This document shows positions 26,689 through 36,073 of a stretch of DNA of 59,794 bases, piece by piece; positions within the stretch are counted from its first letter, which is position 1, and the number at the start of each line of letters is the position of its first letter. The position numbers and the translations under genes were made by a program. This DNA comes from Muribaculum sp. Lineage in GTDB: Bacteria > Bacteroidota > Bacteroidia > Bacteroidales > Muribaculaceae. The notes below the pieces were generated by a model. The model saw only the letters and a list, made by a program, of their open reading frames with translations, was not told the DNA's origin and made no database searches. The stretch is taken from assembly GCA_023667055.1 (NCBI GenBank), contig JAMPAV010000008.1, forward strand, positions 1 to 59,794. Direction: 5' to 3'.

Positions 26689-28701
26689 ATGAAATTTTTG
26701 AGAATCTTTTCCATAATTCTACTTTCGGTTGCTGCTGCAATCCCATCCAAAGCACAGATTAATGCCGAACAAGTAATCACCATAGGGAAAAACGTGCTCT
26801 CTATGGATGACTATATGCTTGCCATACAATATTTCAACCATGCCATAAAGGCAAAGCCTTATCTTGCCGATCCTTACTTCTTTCGAGCACTTGCAAAACT
26901 CAACCTTGAGGATTACAAGGGAGCCGAGGCGGATTGCAATGAGGCTATCCAACGAAACAAGTTCAGGACGGAAGCTTATAAACTGCGTGGATTTGCACGT
27001 CAGCAGCTCGGGCTGGACTCTCTTGCCGTTTTAGATTATGACGAGGGTCTTCGTCACAACCCAACCGACAAATATTTCCTTTTCTATAAAGCTGTGGCAC
27101 TCTCCTCTCTGGAAAAGAATGATGATGCCATAGAGACCATGAACAATCTTCTCCGTCTCTACCCCCGTTTCGACGAGGGATTCGCAGCAAGATCATCCAT
27201 TAATCTCCAACGCAAAGACACTGTGGCTGCTCTCGAAGATGTGGAAAAGGCTTTGAAACTCAACCGTGCACTCATCAATCCATACCTCATCAGAGCTGAC
27301 ATAGAGAGTTCGAGAGGCAATTGGGAGAATGCATTGACCGACATGGAAGAAGCCGTGAGGCTAAAACCTGAAGAACCGGCCTTGTATATCAACCGAGCTT
27401 TCCTTCGCTACAACACCGACAATTATCTCGGTGCAATGTCAGACTATAATTTTGCATTGCAACTCGATCCGCAAAACATTGCGGCTCTTTTCAATCGTGC
27501 GTTGCTTCGATTCGAAGTCAAAGATCTGATAAATGCCAGGCAAGACTTCACCAACGTGCTTGCCCTGAATCCGAACAATTTTCACGCGCTTTACAACCGG
27601 GGACTTGTTCAACTCGAATCGGGGGAATACAAGGAGGCGCTTACAGATTTCCAGGCTATCGCCCACAAGTATCCTAAGTTTTATCCCGTATATTACGCTA
27701 TAGCTGAAGCTCAACGGGGTTTGGGCAATCTTAAGGCCGTCGGCGCCAACGTGAATTATGCCGAGAATCTTGTGCGTAAGTATGTAGAGAATCCGGAGAG
27801 CAATCCCCTCGACCGTCCGACAATCGCTGCCGGCACTCCAAACCATGCCAATAAGACACCCGACTCCGGCGACACTGCGGAAGACGAAAACGAGGTAATG
27901 GACAGATTCAATCAACTTGTGACGATGCAGGAGATTCCGGAAACTCAGTTGTCCTACAACGAAAGGATTAAAGGACGTGTACAGGACCGGAATGTGATGG
28001 CTGAGCCGGAACCGCTTTATGTGATATCTTTTGCCCGTTCTCCCAAGACCCTCGGCGCGGGAGCGAACTATTTCCGCGAACTTGACCTTTTCAACAGGGG
28101 CCGATACATTAACAGGACCCTGTATTTGTCGGCACTCTCTAACAACCAGTCGGAAATAGACTACGAGACTCTTTTTAAGATGGCTGAAGACTATACCGCA
28201 ACGATTTCCGGCAGTGGTGACAATGTGCGCCCGGCCGACCGCGTTGCCCGGGGCATAGCGTTCACTATGCTGAAAAACTATTCTGCAGCCATTGAAGATT
28301 TCGATGCCCTCATAAAGGAAAATCCGGATTTTACGATTGCATATATGGCACGCGGAGTGGCCAGATATGGCGATGCCCTCTCGCAGGAAGACCAGCGTAT
28401 CGCTGCAGGTGAACTCGCTATGGCAGCTGCCGATTTCGATGCTGCCACACGCTTGAATCCAAGGCTTGCATACGCCTGGTATGACAAGGGGTGTCTGCTA
28501 TACGCACAACGAGACTATTCCCAGGCAGCCGCTTGCTTCTCTAAGGCTCTGGAAATTGACTCCGAATTTGGAGCAGCTTACTTCAACCGTGGTCTTTGCC
28601 AGCTTTCAACCGGCAAAAAAAACGAAGCCTTCGCCGACCTTTCACGTGCCGGAGAACTCGGTATCCTGCCAAGCTACAATATTCTCAAGCGTATGAAATA
28701 A
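26689..28701 (+). CDS. Secreted tetratricopeptide-repeat protein
   Basis: From the ATG at 26689 the protein is 670 residues. A signal peptide (MKFLRIFSIILLSVAAAIPSKAQ) is followed by about ten TPR motifs (for example DYMLAIQYFNHAIKAKPYLADPYFFRA and NYLGAMSDYNFALQLDPQNIAALFNRA) to about residue 360. A low-complexity middle with a charged stretch comes next, and then further TPRs to the end (AAADFDAATRLNPRLAYAWYDKG and YSQAAACFSKALEIDSEFGAAYFNRG). It is likely a periplasmic or outer-membrane scaffold. The frame is open upstream to 26497, but that region overlaps the divergent ndh gene and lacks a signal peptide. The partner is unknown. Confidence 0.9.
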   Translation: MKFLRIFSIILLSVAAAIPSKAQINAEQVITIGKNVLSMDDYMLAIQYFNHAIKAKPYLADPYFFRALAKLNLEDYKGAEADCNEAIQRNKFRTEAYKLRGFARQQLGLDSLAVLDYDEGLRHNPTDKYFLFYKAVALSSLEKNDDAIETMNNLLRLYPRFDEGFAARSSINLQRKDTVAALEDVEKALKLNRALINPYLIRADIESSRGNWENALTDMEEAVRLKPEEPALYINRAFLRYNTDNYLGAMSDYNFALQLDPQNIAALFNRALLRFEVKDLINARQDFTNVLALNPNNFHALYNRGLVQLESGEYKEALTDFQAIAHKYPKFYPVYYAIAEAQRGLGNLKAVGANVNYAENLVRKYVENPESNPLDRPTIAAGTPNHANKTPDSGDTAEDENEVMDRFNQLVTMQEIPETQLSYNERIKGRVQDRNVMAEPEPLYVISFARSPKTLGAGANYFRELDLFNRGRYINRTLYLSALSNNQSEIDYETLFKMAEDYTATISGSGDNVRPADRVARGIAFTMLKNYSAAIEDFDALIKENPDFTIAYMARGVARYGDALSQEDQRIAAGELAMAAADFDAATRLNPRLAYAWYDKGCLLYAQRDYSQAAACFSKALEIDSEFGAAYFNRGLCQLSTGKKNEAFADLSRAGELGILPSYNILKRMK

Positions 28702-28774
28702 TTTGATTGGGATGCGAACAAAATCATGTGGGAATATGTTTTGCATTCAGAAATCAAAAAAATGTATTCCAACT

Positions 28775-29233
28775 ATGAAAAAACTATTCTTAACCTTAGT
28801 AGCTGTCCTTTCCTCGTTGACGGGCTTCGCCGTAACACCGTTCCTTGAATTCGCACCGGTAATTGCCGGAGGCAACACTTGCCGTTTTAACGTGCAAGGT
28901 GGCATATATGAGAAAGTACATCCCAACTTCGGACTCGGTGCCGGTATCGGTATCACCGAAAGATGGGACTTCAACCAAGGCCCGCTTATCCCTATCTTTG
29001 TCAGGGGTGACGTTTCCGGGAAAATAGGCGGACTTAGTCCCTTCTTTTCCCTTGATATCGGCTACGGCATCAACACCGACAATACCGATTGCGGTGCTGT
29101 GGTGGTCAATCCCATGATTGGCCTCAACTTTGGTCGTTGGTATGGCGGCATAGGTTATGAGGCTCTGTGCTGGACTCCCAAATGGGCTGAAACCTCCAAC
29201 TGCTTCAACATGAAGATTGGTTATAAGTTCTAA
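28775..29233 (+). CDS. Small secreted, probably beta-barrel outer-membrane protein
   Basis: From the ATG at 28775 the product is 152 residues. A signal peptide (MKKLFLTLVAVLSSLTGFA) is followed by alternating beta-strand sequence with many Gly and aromatic residues (NFGLGAGIGITERWDFNQGPL, then FVRGDVSGKIGG), ending in NMKIGYKF. The terminal Phe and the strand pattern suit a small outer-membrane barrel. It lies 73 bp after the TPR gene on the same strand. A 176-residue version from 28703 has no signal at its start and is less likely. Confidence 0.7.
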   Translation: MKKLFLTLVAVLSSLTGFAVTPFLEFAPVIAGGNTCRFNVQGGIYEKVHPNFGLGAGIGITERWDFNQGPLIPIFVRGDVSGKIGGLSPFFSLDIGYGINTDNTDCGAVVVNPMIGLNFGRWYGGIGYEALCWTPKWAETSNCFNMKIGYKF

Positions 29234-29270
29234 GACCCCGTCTTAGGCCCCGACTCAAATTCATACGTAT

Positions 29271-29300
29271 AAAAAAGCCGCCTCTGGGCGGCTTTTTTAG
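29271..29300 (+). terminator. Intrinsic terminator
   Basis: AAAAAAGCCGCC, a TCTG loop, GGCGGCTTTTTT, then AG. A GC-rich perfect stem with a T-run on the plus strand, downstream of the gene ending at 29233. A smaller TAAGAC/GTCTTA hairpin precedes it at 29231-29245. Confidence 0.9.
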
Positions 29301-29458
29301 TAAAGATCCAAAATCTCTGCTTCTTCTTTTTGTCACACATCTTATGATATATAGTCAACGCACAAAGCATTCGTGCAAAAGGCACATCCCTACCAATTGC
29401 ACATTTAATTATTGTGTTTGCTATAATTTATTTCAAATTTTTACGTTAATATATAGAT

Positions 29459-30823
29459 ATGGGAAGAACAACTTTACTCTATATATTGGCATATTGCGCG
29501 GCAGGTCTGTCTGCTTCGGCGCAATCCTTGACATTTCAGGGAAATTCTCTTAAAATATTAGAGGAAACTCCTGAAAAATCCACGGGGCTTGAAAAGATTT
29601 ATGTGCTGTACTCCACTGATGGGGTGACAGCTTCATATTCGTCGTCTTCGGACAACAAGATTCAGTGGCTTCAATATGGAAATCTCGGAGGCGGCCACGC
29701 TGAAGAAGTACCCTCAAGTCAGGTTGGCAAAACGAGTACTCTCACAACTCTGGAGGGCGATAAAGGTTATATCGTGGAGGATGGCGACCGAAGATACTGT
29801 TTTTGGATTACAGATTATAATAAACATCGTCTAAGACTTACATCAGTGAGTGTGTCTCCGGATCAGGAATGCGGTGTCAGCATTATAGATGTGACAGGAA
29901 GTGGTGATCCTATTAGATATTTCACCATAAATGGTATGCAGAGAACCCTTGACCAAGAAATTTCGGTGGAATACTACACCCAAGAATGGTCGGATCAAAT
30001 TGAGAACTTCCAGCAGGTAAGTGCCGAAAAATCTTTTGAAAGCCTGCAGCCAACTTATCGTTTGACTCCTCCCAATTATTGCGCCACAAGATTCAAAATC
30101 ACAGGCGACAAATTCCTCAAGGCTTGGAATTGGGAGGAAACGATTGAGTCAGACGCTGTCAGCCCACACTCTGTAGATGCTCGCACTTTCGCTGTCACCG
30201 ATGATAATGTGGCAGAAGCCGACAGCATCGGCAGCAACCAAATAGGAGCCGGCAACACAGAGGGTCTTGGTGGCTCGGCTCCTTGCAACATCACATTTCA
30301 GGCTTACATCACTGATGGAGTTATCCACAATGAATGGCAGCTGACAGATGACCCGACTTTTGAAAACATAGATTTCCGTTTCACTACACAGGACCTTGAT
30401 TATACATTTCTTGATGAGGGAGTGCATTATGTGAGATACATTGGAAGCAATTCAGATGGCAGTTGTGAGTACTACAGTGATGTATATGAGGTTTCAATAG
30501 GTGAAAGTCAACTTTTGATTCCTAATGCTTTCTCTCCAAATGGGGATGGGGTCAACGACGAATGGAAAGTGGCATATAGGTCATTGCTTGATTTCCAATG
30601 TTATATCTTTGACCGAAATGGACATCAGGTATGTCATCTTACTTCTCCGGAACAAGGATGGGACGGCAAGATAGGAGGAAAAACTGTCGATTCGGGTGTT
30701 TTCTTTTATGTCATAGAGGCTAATGGCACAGATGGCAAAAAATATAAGAAAAGCGGTGATATTAATGTGGTGAAATATGTAGGTGGCACTGGTTCATCAT
30801 CCGGTGGTTCTGCACAGCAATAA
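29459..30823 (+). CDS. Type IX-secreted protein with a CHU_C (gliding-motility C-terminal) domain
   Basis: The 454-residue protein has a signal peptide (TTLLYILAYCAAGLSASA) and a beta-rich middle of unknown fold. The C-terminal sorting domain (about 358-440) has the hallmark IPNAFSPNGDGVNDEWKV, then CYIFDRNGHQV, GWDGKIGG and DSGVFFYVI. The CHU_C domain sends proteins through the type IX system (type B). An extra Gly/Ser tail (VGGTGSSSGGSAQQ) follows where family members usually stop. It begins a plus-strand run with uvrA2, aroE and comEC, though it is probably functionally unrelated to them. Confidence 0.85.
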   Translation: MGRTTLLYILAYCAAGLSASAQSLTFQGNSLKILEETPEKSTGLEKIYVLYSTDGVTASYSSSSDNKIQWLQYGNLGGGHAEEVPSSQVGKTSTLTTLEGDKGYIVEDGDRRYCFWITDYNKHRLRLTSVSVSPDQECGVSIIDVTGSGDPIRYFTINGMQRTLDQEISVEYYTQEWSDQIENFQQVSAEKSFESLQPTYRLTPPNYCATRFKITGDKFLKAWNWEETIESDAVSPHSVDARTFAVTDDNVAEADSIGSNQIGAGNTEGLGGSAPCNITFQAYITDGVIHNEWQLTDDPTFENIDFRFTTQDLDYTFLDEGVHYVRYIGSNSDGSCEYYSDVYEVSIGESQLLIPNAFSPNGDGVNDEWKVAYRSLLDFQCYIFDRNGHQVCHLTSPEQGWDGKIGGKTVDSGVFFYVIEANGTDGKKYKKSGDINVVKYVGGTGSSSGGSAQQ

Positions 30824-30845
30824 AACCTTTAAACTTATTGAAAAT

Positions 30846-30864
30846 GCCTTTCGCCTATCGAAAG
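30846..30864 (+). promoter_or_regulatory. Hairpin just upstream of the second uvrA
   Basis: CCTTTCG, loop CCTAT, CGAAAGG: a perfect 7-bp stem ending 12 bases before the ATG at 30877. It could affect translation start or protect the mRNA end; this is inference. Confidence 0.4.
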
Positions 30865-30876
30865 GTCTATTATATT

Positions 30877-33708
30877 ATGAACGACATACTTAATCAAACA
30901 GAAAACATTGAGGTTGAGGGCGCAAGAGTCCACAACCTGAAAAATATAGATGTGAGCATTCCGCACAATAGCCTCACAGTTATCACCGGTTTGAGTGGCA
31001 GCGGCAAGTCTTCATTGGCTTTTGACACTATATTTGCCGAAGGCCAACGGAGATACATAGAGACTTTTTCGGCCTACGCCCGCAATCTGCTCGGAAATAT
31101 GGAGAGACCTGATGTGGATAAAATAACAGGTCTGAACCCGGTAATCAGTATTGAGCAAAAGACAGTCAACAACAATCCGCGATCTACAATAGGTACAACT
31201 ACTGAAATCTATGACTTCTTTCGTCTTCTTTATGCAAGACTCGGTGAAGCCAGAAGCTACATCAGCGGCAAACCCATGATTAAATATACAAGGGAAAAGA
31301 TTGCCGAAATGGTGCAGAAAAATTTTGCCGGCAGAAAGATTTATGTGCTTGCTCCCCTTGTGAAGAACAGAAAAGGTCATTATAAGGAACTTTTTGAAAA
31401 TCTCCGTAAAAAAGGTTACATTAATGTAAGGGTAGATGGAGAACTGAAGGAACTCTCATTCGGAATGAAGACCGACCGCTATCGTAATCATAGCATAGAA
31501 CTCGTCATAGATCGCCTGAAGGTGAAGGAAAATGACACACAACGCCTCAAGGAAGCGATTGATGAAGCCCTCAAGCAAGGTGACAAACAGATGATGGTGA
31601 TTGACATGGAAAGCGGGTCTGTGCATCACTTCTCACTGTTGCTGATGGATGCAGAGAATGGACTCTCCTATCCTGAGCCGGCCCCACACAATTTTTCTTT
31701 CAATTCTCCACAGGGAGCTTGCAGAAAATGTAAGGGCATCGGTGAGGTAAATATCATTGATATGGATAAAATAGTTCCTGATTCTAAAAAATCCATATAT
31801 GAAGGAGGTATTGTACCTTTGGGAAAATACAAAAGCAGTCTGATTTTCATGCAGATTGAAGCTATATGTAAAATGTATGGCGCCGACATAAAATCTCCCA
31901 TACGCGATCTTCCGGCCGAAGTGCTCGATGATATACTCAACGGAACTGATGCTCGGCTTGTGCTTGCCAACTCCTCCATGCAGACCTATTCATACGAATC
32001 CAATTATGATGGTTTGGTCAAATATATTGAGGCGCAGCAAAGCGATGATTTTGGAAGCGAGGGTAAGAGATGGAGCGACCAGTTCTACACACGCGACGTT
32101 TGTCCTGAGTGTAATGGCCAAAGACTCAACAAGATTTCTCTACACTATTTTATCGATGGCAAGAATATCGCAGAGATTTCAAATATGGATTTAAAGGAAC
32201 TTTATGAGTGGACCATCGGCTTGGAAGACAGAGTGGATTCGCAGCGTCGCCTTGTCGCACTTGAAATTCTCAAGGAGATTCGTTCACGTCTGAAGTTCCT
32301 TCTTGACGTCGGACTGGAATATCTTTCGCTCAACCGTCCGAGCGGCACACTCTCCGGCGGAGAGAGTCAGCGGATTAGACTTGCGACTCAGATCGGTAGC
32401 CAACTTGTCAATGTGCTTTATATACTTGATGAACCATCTATAGGTCTTCACCAAAGAGATAATGAACGGCTCATCACAAGTCTGAAGCAATTGCGCGACA
32501 ATGGCAATTCCATAATTGTGGTGGAGCACGACAAGGATATAATGAATCAATCAGATTATATTGTTGATATAGGCCCCGGCGCCGGCAGAAAAGGTGGCAA
32601 TGTAGTGTTTCAGGGCACTCCTGATGAAATGAAGAAGACACATACTCTGACTGCAAGTTTCCTCAACGGTGAGCAGTCGATAGAAATCCCCTCTGTGCGC
32701 CGTGAGGGAAATGGGAAAACATTCTCTATCAAAGGAGCTGCCGGACACAATCTGAAAAATGTGGATGCCGAGTTCCCTCTCGGTAAGTTTATTTGTGTCA
32801 CTGGTGTCTCCGGCTCCGGAAAGTCAAGCCTTGTCAATGGTACTTTGTATCCTATACTGAGTCAGAAATTCTATCGCTCCCATGCGCAACCGCTCCCCTA
32901 CAAGTCAGTCGGTGGCATTGAAAATATCGATAAGGTGGTGATAGTGGACCAATCTCCGCTCGGACGAAGCCCACGTTCCAATCCTGCCACATACACCGGG
33001 GTATTCACAGATATTCGTAAACTATATGTGGAACTTCCGGAATCAAAAATCCGCGGCTATAAGCCGGGACGTTTCTCGTTTAATGTGAGCGGTGGCCGGT
33101 GCGAGACCTGCAAAGGTAATGGCTACCGAACTATAGAGATGAATTTCCTGCCCGACGTTCTTGTTCCTTGTGAGGAATGTCATGGCAAACGCTACAATCG
33201 TGAGACTCTTGAAGTCCGCTATAAGGGAAAATCCATAGCTGATGTGCTTGATATGACAATAAATCAGGCAGTGGAGTTTTTTGAAAACGTACCTTCTATA
33301 CTAAAGAAGATAAAGGTGCTTCAGGAAATAGGGCTTGGTTATCTCAAACTCGGACAGCCATCAAGCACTCTGAGTGGGGGAGAAAATCAACGGGTGAAGC
33401 TTGCGACTGAACTTGCAAAAAAAGATACCGGACGTACCCTTTTTATTCTTGACGAGCCTACCACCGGATTGCATTTCCAGGATATCAAGGTGCTTCTCAA
33501 GGTTATAAACCGACTGGTCGATAAAGGAAACACGATGGTAGTAATCGAACATAATCTTGATGTTATCAAATCTGCCGACTGGCTCATAGAGATGGGGCCT
33601 GAAGGCGGAAGAGATGGGGGACTCTTGCTTGCCTCCGGCACTCCTGAGGATATTGCAAAACTCAATACTCCCACAGCAAGATTTCTTAGGGAGGAGTTGA
33701 AGTCTTAA
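30877..33708 (+). CDS. uvrA: Excinuclease ABC subunit A paralog (UvrA, copy 2)
   Basis: The protein is 943 residues from the ATG at 30877 (MNDILNQTENIEVEGARVHNLKNIDVSIPHNSL); the open frame starts 39 bases earlier but adds only non-family sequence. Both ABC halves are intact: Walker [13 protein letters not shown] and [12 protein letters not shown], signatures LSGGESQR and LSGGENQR, zinc-finger cysteine pairs CRKCKG, CPECNG, CETCKG and CEECHG. It is diverged from copy 1 but similar in length. Bacteroidales often carry two UvrA proteins. The start of aroE is 22 bp downstream. Confidence 0.95.
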   Translation: MNDILNQTENIEVEGARVHNLKNIDVSIPHNSLTVITGLSGSGKSSLAFDTIFAEGQRRYIETFSAYARNLLGNMERPDVDKITGLNPVISIEQKTVNNNPRSTIGTTTEIYDFFRLLYARLGEARSYISGKPMIKYTREKIAEMVQKNFAGRKIYVLAPLVKNRKGHYKELFENLRKKGYINVRVDGELKELSFGMKTDRYRNHSIELVIDRLKVKENDTQRLKEAIDEALKQGDKQMMVIDMESGSVHHFSLLLMDAENGLSYPEPAPHNFSFNSPQGACRKCKGIGEVNIIDMDKIVPDSKKSIYEGGIVPLGKYKSSLIFMQIEAICKMYGADIKSPIRDLPAEVLDDILNGTDARLVLANSSMQTYSYESNYDGLVKYIEAQQSDDFGSEGKRWSDQFYTRDVCPECNGQRLNKISLHYFIDGKNIAEISNMDLKELYEWTIGLEDRVDSQRRLVALEILKEIRSRLKFLLDVGLEYLSLNRPSGTLSGGESQRIRLATQIGSQLVNVLYILDEPSIGLHQRDNERLITSLKQLRDNGNSIIVVEHDKDIMNQSDYIVDIGPGAGRKGGNVVFQGTPDEMKKTHTLTASFLNGEQSIEIPSVRREGNGKTFSIKGAAGHNLKNVDAEFPLGKFICVTGVSGSGKSSLVNGTLYPILSQKFYRSHAQPLPYKSVGGIENIDKVVIVDQSPLGRSPRSNPATYTGVFTDIRKLYVELPESKIRGYKPGRFSFNVSGGRCETCKGNGYRTIEMNFLPDVLVPCEECHGKRYNRETLEVRYKGKSIADVLDMTINQAVEFFENVPSILKKIKVLQEIGLGYLKLGQPSSTLSGGENQRVKLATELAKKDTGRTLFILDEPTTGLHFQDIKVLLKVINRLVDKGNTMVVIEHNLDVIKSADWLIEMGPEGGRDGGLLLASGTPEDIAKLNTPTARFLREELKS

Positions 33709-33730
33709 ACCAATAAAAAACATATTCACC

Positions 33731-34504
33731 ATGACTGAATACGGACTAATCGGAAGAGTGATCGGACACTCTTATTCTGCCAGATATTTCAATGAGAAAT
33801 TCAAGAGAGAAAATATTCCAGCCTCTTACAGTCTTTTCCCTCTTGATACTATAGACTTGTTTCCGAAGCTATTGGATGATCATCCCGGTCTCGTCGGACT
33901 CAATGTTACAATTCCCTACAAAGTGGAAATTATGCAATATCTCGATTCCTTAAGTGAGGAGGCTGAAGAAATTGGTGCAGTAAATGTAATAAAAATCAAA
34001 CAAATTGATGGCAAGAGATTCCTTACAGGCTACAATTCCGATGCTTTCGGTTTTACAGAGTCCATTAAGCAGGTTATCTCTAATGTCGGTTATTCATATT
34101 TTGCTGAAGGTGTCTCATCCCCCACAGCTCTTGTCTTAGGTACTGGTGGTGCGTCAAGGGCCGTAGTATGGTCCTTGCGTAAATTAGGATTTAATCCGCA
34201 GATTGTGGGCAGAAAACATAAGGAAAACTGTATGTCATACGATGAATTGACACCGCAGCAGATTTACGAGGCTAAAATAGTGGTGAATTGCACTCCTCTT
34301 GGAACCAACCCTGACGTTGATAAAGCAGCCCCATTCCCATATCAATATCTTCATGGCGGACAGATTTGTTTTGACCTTGTCTATAATCCGGCCGAAACTC
34401 TTTTCATGAAAGTTTGCAAGTCGCATGGTTGTCTTGTGTGCAACGGACTGGAGATGTTGAGGCTTCAGGCTGTAGGTGCCTGGCAAATATGGACTGACAA
34501 ATAA
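33731..34504 (+). CDS. aroE: Shikimate dehydrogenase
   Basis: The 257-residue NADP-dependent enzyme reduces 3-dehydroshikimate in aromatic amino-acid synthesis. The N-terminal substrate motif is YGLIGRVIGHSYSARYFNEKF, the catalytic Lys is in LNVTIPYKVEIM, the NADP loop is LGTGGASRAV, and NCTPLGTNP follows. Length is slightly short for AroE but complete. It lies in a run uvrA2-aroE-comEC with short gaps (22 and 19 bp), so it is likely co-transcribed. Confidence 0.95.
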   Translation: MTEYGLIGRVIGHSYSARYFNEKFKRENIPASYSLFPLDTIDLFPKLLDDHPGLVGLNVTIPYKVEIMQYLDSLSEEAEEIGAVNVIKIKQIDGKRFLTGYNSDAFGFTESIKQVISNVGYSYFAEGVSSPTALVLGTGGASRAVVWSLRKLGFNPQIVGRKHKENCMSYDELTPQQIYEAKIVVNCTPLGTNPDVDKAAPFPYQYLHGGQICFDLVYNPAETLFMKVCKSHGCLVCNGLEMLRLQAVGAWQIWTDK

Positions 34505-34523
34505 ATTCAACCATCACATATCC

Positions 34524-36002
34524 ATGAAGAAGAGTATCCCCCCGGCTTTAATTCCTACGGTATCGATGGCGGCAGGAATACTGTTCTCGTCGGAGGTATC
34601 TTTGTCGTGGTGGTGGGGGGTAATACTCATTGCCGTATCTATCGCAATCTGCCTTATAGTCCTTTACAAATCGGATAATCCCATAAAGGCTTTTAAAGCC
34701 GGAAAATGGCATGTCGCATGGGTCATATTATTGTTTTCCGGCATTGGCGTTATTGATGAATATAGCAATCGTCCACTTACCATAGAAGAGGCATCTAAAG
34801 GTAATCCACCCAAAATGGTTTATGGTGAAATCATCAATATTTTGCCAAAGACTTATGGCGATAAGATGGAGGTAGAGATAGCATCAACAAATGGCGCAAA
34901 GATCCATATACGAACAGGAGCAACGTCTTTTTCCAATGGCGATATAATATCATTCCCATATCATGGGGTAAAACCCATTGACTGTGATTCCGGTGCTGTC
35001 GTCTCATCTGTAGCCACAATGTTGCGGTCGCATGGAGTGTTCTATACAGCATATATTCCCAAAAAATTTATTTCACTTGAGGGAAGAGTCATATCTTTCC
35101 GTGTCAGATGTGAAAGTCTTCGTCAGAAAATAGAAATTGCACTTGAAAAAAGCCATCTGCAGAAGGAAACTTCAGACTTTATCAAGGCCATACTGATGGG
35201 AGATAAAAACGGTCTTGACGAGGAGACAAGACTGACTTTCGCAAATGGAGGTATTGCCCACATGCTTGCATTGAGCGGTCTGCACATGGGGATTCTTGCA
35301 GTCATGATAATTTGGATACTATGGCCTTTCAGGGCAGTTGGTAAATATAAATGGGGATATGCTTTGGCAATACTGTTGTTATGGCTTTACGTATCAGTCA
35401 CGGGCATGTCATATTCTTCGGTTCGTGCATGCATCATGATTACTTTTGCATTTATAGCAATAATTGTAGAGAGAAGAAACGCCGTGGGACATGCTCTTTG
35501 TTTGTCATGCTTGCTGATTCTTTTGGTGTCTCCCTCTTCCCTATTTGATGCCGGTTTTCAATTGAGTGTAGTGTGTGTTGCCTCGCTTGTGGCTTTTGCT
35601 TCACCGCTTAATCCCATTCGTCATCGCCATCATCCCTTTTTATTCCGTATCAGTGAGGCATTGTTGGCCACAATTGTGGCCACAATGGCTTCATGGGTGC
35701 TGATTTCATACTATTTTGGACAAGTGCCGTTGATGTTTCTTCCGACCAATCTCTTGCTCTTGCCAATAATCCCATTCTATCTTGCTCTGAGCGTAGTCTT
35801 TACTATCTCGCTATATATTGGATTTGAACCCGACATTTTTGTATCAGTACTTGATTTGGGATATGACATTCTTATAATGGCGGCCGACAGACTTTCTTAT
35901 GGCACTAACTATGTGATTGATTATCAAATATCCGCTTATGGTGTTGTCGGATGGATGCTAATGCTTTCTCTTTCAGCTGTCGCACTCTATCATAAGCGAT
36001 AA
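34524..36002 (+). CDS. comEC: ComEC/Rec2-type DNA-uptake channel protein, without the C-terminal hydrolase domain
   Basis: From the ATG at 34524 (MKKSIPPALIPTVSMAAG) the protein is 492 residues. The N-terminal membrane part and the OB-like periplasmic stretch (about 80-180) are followed by the competence domain with its ALSGLHMGILAV motif and 8 or more membrane helices. The metallo-beta-lactamase-like domain seen in full ComEC (about 700+ residues) is absent, and the gene ends after the last membrane helix. Shorter ComEC proteins of this kind do occur. Whether it moves DNA is unproven. No other competence genes are adjacent. Confidence 0.85.
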   Translation: MKKSIPPALIPTVSMAAGILFSSEVSLSWWWGVILIAVSIAICLIVLYKSDNPIKAFKAGKWHVAWVILLFSGIGVIDEYSNRPLTIEEASKGNPPKMVYGEIINILPKTYGDKMEVEIASTNGAKIHIRTGATSFSNGDIISFPYHGVKPIDCDSGAVVSSVATMLRSHGVFYTAYIPKKFISLEGRVISFRVRCESLRQKIEIALEKSHLQKETSDFIKAILMGDKNGLDEETRLTFANGGIAHMLALSGLHMGILAVMIIWILWPFRAVGKYKWGYALAILLLWLYVSVTGMSYSSVRACIMITFAFIAIIVERRNAVGHALCLSCLLILLVSPSSLFDAGFQLSVVCVASLVAFASPLNPIRHRHHPFLFRISEALLATIVATMASWVLISYYFGQVPLMFLPTNLLLLPIIPFYLALSVVFTISLYIGFEPDIFVSVLDLGYDILIMAADRLSYGTNYVIDYQISAYGVVGWMLMLSLSAVALYHKR

Positions 36003-36022
36003 AGACTGATAAAAAAGAAACG

Positions 36023-36060
36023 GCGCGGCATATAAGCCACGCCTTTATATTGCTTTTACC
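36023..36060 (+). terminator. Hairpin between convergent comEC and the sigma factor gene
   Basis: GGCGCGGC, short AT loop, GCCACGCC with one mismatch, then T-rich sequence. It can serve either convergent gene. Confidence 0.6.
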
Positions 36061-36073
36061 TGTAGATTATTTT

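Noticed and set aside
27439..27915. 158-codon minus-strand open frame
   Set aside because: Antisense to the TPR gene; no promoter or family motif.
29344..29553. 69-codon plus-strand open frame
   Set aside because: Overlaps the start of the CHU_C gene, has no family match and no promoter of its own.
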